Shown: positions 58,608-64,000 of the stretch, piece by piece
How the letters are laid out: the number at the start of each line of letters is the position of its first letter
Numbering within the stretch: position 1 is the stretch's first letter
Assembly (NCBI RefSeq): GCF_003020115.1
Contig: NZ_PYFX01000002.1
Location: 1-64,000 of the forward strand
From: Bradyrhizobium sp. MOS002
GTDB lineage: Bacteria; Pseudomonadota; Alphaproteobacteria; Rhizobiales; Xanthobacteraceae
DNA length: 64,000 bases
Direction: 5' to 3'
Made by a program: the position numbers and the translations under genes
The notes under the pieces: model-generated
Told to the model about the DNA's origin: nothing
The model's database searches: none
What the model saw: the letters and a program-made list of their open reading frames with translations, nothing else

Positions 58608-59204
58608 CTACTCTTCCTTCTTCGACATCCGCTCGAGGCGTTCCTGCATGTCCTTCATCTGCTGGCGCAGATCGTCGATATTGCTGTCCTTCGGTGCTTC
58701 GGCGGTCGCCTCGGGCGCCGGCTCGGTGGAGCCCGCGGGGCGTGCCGCGCCGGGCGCGAAAGGCTTGAACATCGAGAAGGTCTGCTGGAACAGCTCCATG
58801 TTGCGGCGGACCTGTTCCTCCAGCGGCGCAAACGGGGTTCCGGACAGCGAGGTGGCGATCTGCTTGCGGAACTTCTCCTGCTCCTGAGTGAGCGACGCGA
58901 TGGCCTGCTCCAGATATTTCGGCACCACCATCTGCATGCTGTCGCCGTAGAAGCGGATCAGCTGGCGCAGGAAGGTGGTCGGGAGCAGGTTCTGCCCGGC
59001 CTTGTTCTCCTGCTCGAAGATGATCTGGGCAAGCACGGAGCGAGTGATGTCGTCGCCGGTCTTGGCATCGTAGACCAGGAAATCTTCGCCGTCCTTGACC
59101 ATGGCGGCGAGGTCTTCCAGCGTCACGTAAGTGCTCGTTCCGGTGTTATAGAGCCGGCGGTTCGCGTATTTCTTGATGGTGGTGGGTTGGTCTGATTTCG
59201 CCAT
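58608..59204 (-). CDS. phaR: Polyhydroxyalkanoate synthesis repressor
   Basis: The 198-residue protein starts with the PhaR DNA-binding domain IKKYANRRLYNTGTSTYVTLEDLA and the following PHB-accumulation domain (LAQIIFEQENKAGQNLLPTTFLRQLIRFYGDSMQ). The C-terminal part is Pro/Ala-rich and ends in a coiled coil. It binds both DNA and PHB granules and controls phasin and granule genes. It is divergent from phaA. Confidence 0.95.
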   Translation of the reverse strand: MAKSDQPTTIKKYANRRLYNTGTSTYVTLEDLAAMVKDGEDFLVYDAKTGDDITRSVLAQIIFEQENKAGQNLLPTTFLRQLIRFYGDSMQMVVPKYLEQAIASLTQEQEKFRKQIATSLSGTPFAPLEEQVRRNMELFQQTFSMFKPFAPGAARPAGSTEPAPEATAEAPKDSNIDDLRQQMKDMQERLERMSKKEE

Positions 59205-59508
59205 GGGCTCTCACTTGCAAGACGCGGAGAACGGGAACCTGACGGGCTATGCCGCAGGGCGGGAAGAGTACGCAACGCAACAAAATAAGCATTTTCAAAG
59301 GGGTCACGCTACCGTTTTGTGCGCCACGGTTAATCGGGCAGCAAAAACGTGCTTGCGAAAGCGCCAAGAACGCTATTTTGAATGCGCTGCGGGATGAATT
59401 CGGCCGCCGGCCGATTGACATGCCTCAACGACGTTAACAGGATGCCGTCCGAGACTGGCGAGCCGTTTCCCCAGCCCCGTCTGCCCCCATACAACCCAGG
59501 AGATGCCC
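59205..59508. other. phaR-phaA divergent promoter region
   Basis: No gene is seen in this 304-base region. It holds the two divergent promoters and is less GC-rich in the middle. The short direct repeat ACGCAACGCAAC near 59270 and other TGC/GCA words could be PhaR contact sites, but I cannot support a single site. AGGAG precedes the phaA start. Confidence 0.4.
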
Positions 59509-60687
59509 ATGTCAGACGATGTCGTCATCGTCAGCGCCGCCCGCACCCCGGTCGGAAGCTTCAACGGAGCGTTCGCAACCCTTCCCGCCCATGATCTCGG
59601 GGCCATCGCCATCAAGGCCGCGCTGGAGCGCGGCGGCATCGAGCCCGGCCGGGTCTCCGAAGTCATCATGGGCCAGATTCTGACCGCCGCCCAAGGCCAG
59701 AACCCGGCCCGTCAGGCCTCGATCAATGCTGGCATTCCGGTCGAGAGCCCGGCTTGGGGCGTCAACCAGCTCTGCGGTTCGGGTCTGCGCACGGTTGCGC
59801 TCGGCTATCAGGCGCTGCTCAACGGCGATTCCGAGATCGTTGTCGCCGGCGGCCAGGAATCCATGAGTATGGCTCCGCACGCCCAGTATCTGCGCGGCGG
59901 CGTCAAGATGGGTGCAGTCGAATTCATCGACACCATGATCAAGGACGGATTGTGGGATGCCTTCAACGGCTATCACATGGGCAACACCGCCGAGAACGTC
60001 GCCCGGCAGTGGCAGATCACCCGCGCCCAGCAGGACGAGTTCGCGGTCGCCTCGCAGCAGAAGGCCGAAGCCGCGCAGAAGGCCGGTAGATTCAACGACG
60101 AAATCGTTCCCGTCACCATCAAGGGACGCAAGGGCGATGTCGTCGTCAGCGCCGACGAATATCCGCGCCATGGTGCAACGGTCGACGCGATGGCGAAGCT
60201 CCGTCCCGCCTTCGAGAAGGACGGCACGGTCACCGCCGGCTCTGCGTCCGGCATCAATGACGGCGCTGCCGTCGTGGTGCTGATGACCGCCAAGCAGGCC
60301 GCCAAGGAAGGCAAGAAGCCGCTCGCGCGCATCGTGTCCTGGGCGCAGGCGGGCGTCGATCCGAAGATCATGGGCTCGGGCCCGATCCCGGCCTCGCGCG
60401 CCGCGCTGAAGAAGGCCGGCTGGAACGTCGGCGATCTCGATCTGATCGAGGCCAACGAAGCCTTCGCGGCACAGGCTTGTGCCGTCAACAAGGATCTCGG
60501 CTGGGACACCTCCAAGGTCAACGTCAACGGCGGCGCGATCGCGATCGGCCATCCGGTCGGTGCCTCCGGCGCGCGCGTGCTGGTGACACTGTTGCACGAA
60601 ATGCAGAAGCGCGATTCGAAGAAGGGCCTCGCCACGTTGTGCATCGGCGGCGGCATGGGCATCGCGATGTGTGTGGCGCGCGACTGA
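59509..60687 (+). CDS. phaA: Acetyl-CoA acetyltransferase (beta-ketothiolase)
   Basis: The 392-residue thiolase has the acyl-accepting Cys89 in [11 protein letters not shown], the His in [16 protein letters not shown] and the second Cys in [11 protein letters not shown]. It condenses two acetyl-CoA to acetoacetyl-CoA, the first step of PHB synthesis. I chose the ATG at 59509 because AGGAG lies six bases upstream; the ATG at 59503 overlaps that site. phaB follows after a terminator, so the two may be separately transcribed. Confidence 0.96.
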   Translation: MSDDVVIVSAARTPVGSFNGAFATLPAHDLGAIAIKAALERGGIEPGRVSEVIMGQILTAAQGQNPARQASINAGIPVESPAWGVNQLCGSGLRTVALGYQALLNGDSEIVVAGGQESMSMAPHAQYLRGGVKMGAVEFIDTMIKDGLWDAFNGYHMGNTAENVARQWQITRAQQDEFAVASQQKAEAAQKAGRFNDEIVPVTIKGRKGDVVVSADEYPRHGATVDAMAKLRPAFEKDGTVTAGSASGINDGAAVVVLMTAKQAAKEGKKPLARIVSWAQAGVDPKIMGSGPIPASRAALKKAGWNVGDLDLIEANEAFAAQACAVNKDLGWDTSKVNVNGGAIAIGHPVGASGARVLVTLLHEMQKRDSKKGLATLCIGGGMGIAMCVARD

Positions 60688-60809
60688 GAGAATTGACGCG
60701 TCATTTGCGCGTGCGCTGCACACGTGACTGAGTGCGTTGCACGCGATTAAAAAGGCGGCGGTTGCAAATCAAATATTCTTCGCAACCGTACTAGCCTCGA
60801 CTAAAGAGA

Positions 60810-60838
60810 AACGCCCGGCTCGACGCCGGGCGTTTTGT
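60810..60838 (+). terminator. Rho-independent terminator after phaA
   Basis: A perfect 10-bp stem (AACGCCCGGC / GCCGGGCGTT) with a 5-base loop is followed by TTTTG. It lies 123 bases after phaA and 90 before phaB. A weaker inverted repeat, CGGTTGC-N16-GCAACCG, lies at 60759-60788. Confidence 0.85.
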
Positions 60839-60927
60839 TCTTGATGTCCGTCAAACGTGCCCCATAATCCGCGCTTAAAAACGATCACTCAGAAACGTCC
60901 GAAGAGTCCAAGGGAAGGAAATACGAT

Positions 60928-61653
60928 ATGGCACGTGTTGCATTGGTGACGGGTGGTACGCGGGGCATCGGAGCTGCGATCAGCAAGGCGCTGAAGGCGG
61001 CCGGCTACAAGGTTGCGGCGAGCTATGCCGGCAACGACACGGCGGCGGAGAAGTTCAAGGCCGAGACCGGCATCGCCGTCTACAAATGGGATGTCAGCAG
61101 TTTCGATGCCTGCGCCGAGGGCGTGAAGAAGGTCGAGGTCGAGGTCGGCCCGATCGACGTGCTCGTCAACAATGCCGGCATCACCAAGGACGGCGCCTTC
61201 CACAAGATGAGCCTCGAGCAATGGAACGCCGTCATCAATACCAATCTCGGCTCGCTGTTCAACATGTCGCGCCAGGTCATCGAGGGCATGCGTGGACGCA
61301 AGTTCGGCCGCATCATCAACATCTCCTCGATCAACGGGCAGAAGGGCCAGTTCGGTCAGGTGAACTATTCGGCGGCGAAGGCGGGCGAGATAGGCTTCAC
61401 CAAGGCGCTGGCGCTGGAGAATGCCAAGGCCGGTGTGACCGTGAATGCGATCTGCCCCGGCTACATCAACACCGAGATGGTGCAGGCGGTGCCGAAGGAC
61501 GTCCTGGAAAAGGCCATCCTGCCGCTGATCCCGATCGGCCGTCTCGGTGAGCCCGAGGAAATCGCGCGCGCGGTCGCGTTCCTTGCCGCCGATGAGGCCG
61601 GCGCCATCACTGGCTCGACGCTGACCGTCAACGGCGGCCAATACATGGTGTGA
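60928..61653 (+). CDS. phaB: Acetoacetyl-CoA reductase
   Basis: The 241-residue short-chain dehydrogenase has the cofactor motif VTGGTRGIGAAISKAL, NNAGITKD, the Ser-Tyr-Lys catalytic set (SSINGQKGQFGQVNYSAAKAG) and ICPGYINTEMV. The length and the FHKM/NTNLGSLFNM regions match PhaB. It reduces acetoacetyl-CoA to (R)-3-hydroxybutyryl-CoA with NADPH. GGAAGGAA lies upstream of the ATG. No PHA synthase gene is in the window. Confidence 0.95.
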   Translation: MARVALVTGGTRGIGAAISKALKAAGYKVAASYAGNDTAAEKFKAETGIAVYKWDVSSFDACAEGVKKVEVEVGPIDVLVNNAGITKDGAFHKMSLEQWNAVINTNLGSLFNMSRQVIEGMRGRKFGRIINISSINGQKGQFGQVNYSAAKAGEIGFTKALALENAKAGVTVNAICPGYINTEMVQAVPKDVLEKAILPLIPIGRLGEPEEIARAVAFLAADEAGAITGSTLTVNGGQYMV

Positions 61654-61689
61654 TGCGCAGGCATCACGTTCGATCATATCGGTAACTTC

Positions 61690-61782
61690 GTCATGCCCGG
61701 GCTTGTCCCGGGCATCCACGGCCTTACAACATCCGTCGCCACGAAAGAACGTGGATGGCAGGGACAAGCCCGGCCATGACGA
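61690..61782. repeat. Intergenic inverted repeat of the CATGCCCGGGCTTGTCCCGGG type
   Basis: CGTCATGCCCGGGCTTGTCC (trimmed) is matched in inverse by GGGACAAGCCCGGCCATGACG. It is a diverged relative of the GTCGTCCCGG repeat family. It lies between phaB and the exporter gene, directly next to the latter's start. Confidence 0.55.
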
Positions 61783-61786
61783 GAGT

Positions 61787-62665
61787 ATGTGGCCGATGAC
61801 TCCCCGCACCGCGACGCTGATTGGGTTGACCGCGATCCTGATGTGGTCGCTGCTGTCAGTGATGACGGTGGCGACCGGAAAGATCCCGGCGTTCCAATTG
61901 GCCGCGATGACGTTCGCAATCGGCGGTCTCGTCGGCCTGCTCACCTGGATCGGCCGCGGCGAGGCGGCCAAGAGCCTACGTCAGCCGCTGGTCGTTTGGG
62001 CCGTCGGTGTCGGCGGGCTGTTCGGCTATCACGCGCTGTATTTCCTCGCGCTGCGCTTTGCGCCGCCGGCTGAAGCCGGCTTGCTCAACTATCTCTGGCC
62101 GCTATTGATCGTGCTGTTCTCGTCGTTCCTGCCGGGCGAGCGGCTTGCCGTGCATCACATCGTCGGCGCCGTGCTTGGCCTCGTCGGCACCGTGCTGCTG
62201 TTTGCCGGCAACACCTCCGGTTTCGCGCAGGGGCAATTGCCGGGATTGGTCGCGGCCTTCATCGCCGCCTTCGTGTGGGCGACCTATTCGGTGTTGTCGC
62301 GGCGATTGAAGGCGGTGCCGACCGATGCCGTCGCGGGATTCTGCCTCGCCACCGCGGTGCTTGCCGCGCTGATGCATGGCCTGCTCGAAACCACGGTATG
62401 GCCGGACACGACGCTGCAATGGCTCTCCGTGATCGCGCTCGGCATCGGTCCGGTCGGTGCTGCATTTTACGCCTGGGACATCGGCATGAAGCGCGGCGAC
62501 ATCCGCGTGCTCGGCGCCGCGTCCTACGCGACGCCGCTGCTCTCGACCGGCTTCCTCATCGCCGCCGGGTTCGCCAATGCCAGCGCCAACATCGCGATCG
62601 CCGCGACCCTGATCGCGGGTGGCGGCCTGATCGCCGCAAAGGACATGGTGCTGCGGAAGCGGTAG
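61787..62665 (+). CDS. EamA/DMT-family exporter
   Basis: The 292-residue membrane protein has ten predicted helices in two EamA repeats (first from LIGLTAILMWSLLSVMTVATG, second from FIAAFVWATYSVLSRRLKAV). It resembles the YddG/RarD branch of drug/metabolite exporters, some of which export amino acids. The substrate is not known. The start may be ATG at 61787 or 61796; an upstream open frame runs through the repeat and is not expected to be translated. Confidence 0.88.
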   Translation: MWPMTPRTATLIGLTAILMWSLLSVMTVATGKIPAFQLAAMTFAIGGLVGLLTWIGRGEAAKSLRQPLVVWAVGVGGLFGYHALYFLALRFAPPAEAGLLNYLWPLLIVLFSSFLPGERLAVHHIVGAVLGLVGTVLLFAGNTSGFAQGQLPGLVAAFIAAFVWATYSVLSRRLKAVPTDAVAGFCLATAVLAALMHGLLETTVWPDTTLQWLSVIALGIGPVGAAFYAWDIGMKRGDIRVLGAASYATPLLSTGFLIAAGFANASANIAIAATLIAGGGLIAAKDMVLRKR

Positions 62666-62699
62666 CGTCATTGCCGGCGCAAGCCGAAGCGACGGTGCC

Positions 62700-63122
62700 C
62701 TACGGCTCCCACCCTTTCGGCGCCAGCTCGAACTTGGCGAACTCGAAGGCGGGCGCCACGGTGCAGCCGACCAGCGTCCACTCGCCGGTGGTCTCCGCCG
62801 TCTGCCACGCATCGGCCGGCACGATCGCCTGTGGCCGCTCGCCGTTCAACAGGTCCGTACCGAGCCGCACTTCGTGTTGGGAGCAGCCGTCATGGGCGAT
62901 GCGCAGGGTCAGCGGGCTGCCGGCGTAATAGTGCCAGCTCTCGACAGCGTCGATGCGATGCCAGTGCGAGCGCTCGCCGCGCGCCAGCAGGAAATAGATC
63001 AGGGTCGAGCGCGCGCGGCCGTTGGCGTCCGCGGTCTGATCGCGAAACGTCTCGCGATAATGCCCGCCCTCGGGATGTGGGCGGAGTTCGAGGCGGGCGA
63101 TGATCTCGGCTGCGGTCGGCAT
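62700..63122 (-). CDS. DUF985 cupin-domain protein
   Basis: The 140-residue protein has the cupin fold of the DUF985 group: LRPHPEGGHYRETFRD, STLIYFLLARGERSHWHRID, SWHYYAGSPLTL and GWTLVGCTVAPAFEF-like C-terminus (GEWTLVGCTVAPAFEFAKFE). It may bind a metal or a small ligand. Function is unknown. It is separated from gloB by only 37 bases on the same strand. Confidence 0.88.
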   Translation of the reverse strand: MPTAAEIIARLELRPHPEGGHYRETFRDQTADANGRARSTLIYFLLARGERSHWHRIDAVESWHYYAGSPLTLRIAHDGCSQHEVRLGTDLLNGERPQAIVPADAWQTAETTGEWTLVGCTVAPAFEFAKFELAPKGWEP

Positions 63123-63131
63123 CGATTCCCG

Positions 63132-63173
63132 TCAGGATTTGTTCTTCAAGACTTGTTCTTCAAGATTTGTTCT
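63132..63173 (-). repeat. Three tandem 14-bp repeats covering the gloB stop
   Basis: On the minus strand AGAACAAATCTTGA, AGAACAAGTCTTGA and AGAACAAATCCTGA follow one another without gaps. The first unit contains the last codons and stop of gloB. The other two lie downstream and repeat the same terminal codons. Confidence 0.8.
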
Positions 63174-63927
63174 TGCGCTCGCGCAGCTCGCCGAACACCA
63201 CGGTGGCATCCGCGCCCTTCATGTGCAGCCTGGCTGCGATCGAAGGTTCATCAGCGCGCAGGAACACGTTTGTCCGCTTCTCGTCACCAAGCAGCGAGGG
63301 AATGGTCGGCTTGTTCTCGGCCCGCAGCCTCGCCACCTCCGCCGCGCGCGCCTGCAGCGCCGCATTGTCGGGATCGACGGTCAGCGCGAACTTGACGTTG
63401 GACGCCGTGTATTCATGGCCGCAATAGAGCTTGAAGTCGTCGGGCAGGGCACGCAGCTTCAAAAGCGAATCCCACATCATCGGATAGGTGCCCTCGAACA
63501 CGCGGCCGCAGCCGATCGAGAACAGCGTGTCGGCGGCGAACAGCGCTTTCTCGGTATCGAACACGTAGGAGATGTGGTCGAGCGTGTGGCCGGGCGTCTC
63601 CAATACGCGCCCCAGCAAGCTGCCGACCTTGACGATTTCGGCATTGGCGACGCGCAGGTCGACGTTTGCGATGTTCGTCGTCTTGTCATGCGGCGCGACG
63701 ACGCGGCAATTGTATTTCTGCTTGAGCTCGGCGACCCCGCCGACATGATCGCCATGATGATGGGTGATCAGGATGTCGGTGAGCTGCCAGCCCTCGCGAT
63801 CGAGGGCCTTCAGGATGGGGCCGGCCTCCGGCGCATCAATCGACGCCGTCGCCTTGGTTTCCACATCGTGGATCAGATACCCGAAATTGTCGTTTAAACA
63901 GGTGAAAGTACGAATTTCGGCGGCCAT
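63160..63927 (-). CDS. gloB: Hydroxyacylglutathione hydrolase (glyoxalase II)
   Basis: The 255-residue MBL enzyme has the intact dinuclear motif ITHHHGDHVGG, VLETPGHTLDH, the Asp in FAADTLFSIGCGR and YCGHEYTASNVKF, all typical of glyoxalase II. It hydrolyses S-lactoylglutathione to lactate and glutathione, detoxifying methylglyoxal. I chose the ATG at 63927 (MAAEIRTFTCLNDN), the normal family start, over one 11 codons upstream. The stop falls within tandem repeats. Confidence 0.95.
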   Translation of the reverse strand: MAAEIRTFTCLNDNFGYLIHDVETKATASIDAPEAGPILKALDREGWQLTDILITHHHGDHVGGVAELKQKYNCRVVAPHDKTTNIANVDLRVANAEIVKVGSLLGRVLETPGHTLDHISYVFDTEKALFAADTLFSIGCGRVFEGTYPMMWDSLLKLRALPDDFKLYCGHEYTASNVKFALTVDPDNAALQARAAEVARLRAENKPTIPSLLGDEKRTNVFLRADEPSIAARLHMKGADATVVFGELRERKNKS

Positions 63928-64000
63928 GTCATCTCCATCGCGCTCAGCTCCGTCAGACAAATATGGCGTTAACGTTGCGCAGGCAATGCAATATTCCGCG

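Overview
The window reads as a chromosomal segment of a high-GC alphaproteobacterium, most likely Bradyrhizobium or a close relative. The evidence is the gene families present (phaR/phaA/phaB, otsBA, acdS with a divergent Lrp gene, form II cox genes, tandem chemoreceptors), EcfG-type promoters, and several families of short palindromic intergenic repeats. The genus is an inference from these traits. No prophage, insertion sequence, CRISPR array or rRNA was recognised. One tRNA gene, tRNA-Ser(GGA), is present.

Layout. 0.4-15.4 kb holds envelope and signalling genes: an exported LTxxQ-type protein, a membrane class III nucleotide cyclase, an AsmA protein, a Crp-type regulator, an orphan DUF433 protein, an RND efflux pair, an OmpA-type protein and a caspase-fold/TPR protein that has lost both catalytic residues. 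15.7-25.2 kb is an aromatic catabolism island: a lactonase-like MBL hydrolase, MarR regulator, FAD hydroxylase, DUF2783 small protein, atypical MBL protein, homogentisate dioxygenase, fumarylacetoacetase, and an Lrp gene divergent from 4-hydroxyphenylpyruvate dioxygenase. Together they would feed tyrosine and probably a hydroxyphenylacetate into homogentisate and cleave it. 25.4-30.5 kb carries a CoA-transferase and a coxS-L-M operon of form II type.

30.8-35.2 kb holds two tandem chemoreceptor genes whose 3' halves are nearly identical. 35.3-39.9 kb is a stress locus: a DUF3175 gene, an MFS transporter with otsB, and otsA, each preceded by a sequence fitting the sigma-EcfG promoter with identical spacing. 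40.4-50.6 kb contains tRNA-Ser, an amidohydrolase/uracil-DNA glycosylase-like pair, an amidase with a lysine-rich tail, metY-metA behind a potentially structured leader, a polysaccharide deacetylase and recQ.

50.8-54.3 kb is a PLP-enzyme locus (acdS, a divergent Lrp regulator, a Cds1-like enzyme) plus a carboxymuconolactone-decarboxylase-family gene. 54.3-64 kb contains a PAS-GGDEF cyclase, an esterase, an aminotransferase, phaR, phaA and phaB for polyhydroxybutyrate, a DMT exporter, a DUF985 cupin and gloB.

The observations most worth following up are the three EcfG-type promoters (two arranged back to back), the caspase-fold protein without its dyad, the hydroxylase/DUF2783/atypical-MBL module upstream of hmgA, the metY leader and the apparently converted chemoreceptor pair. 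All functional statements come from reading motifs by eye. No database search was possible.
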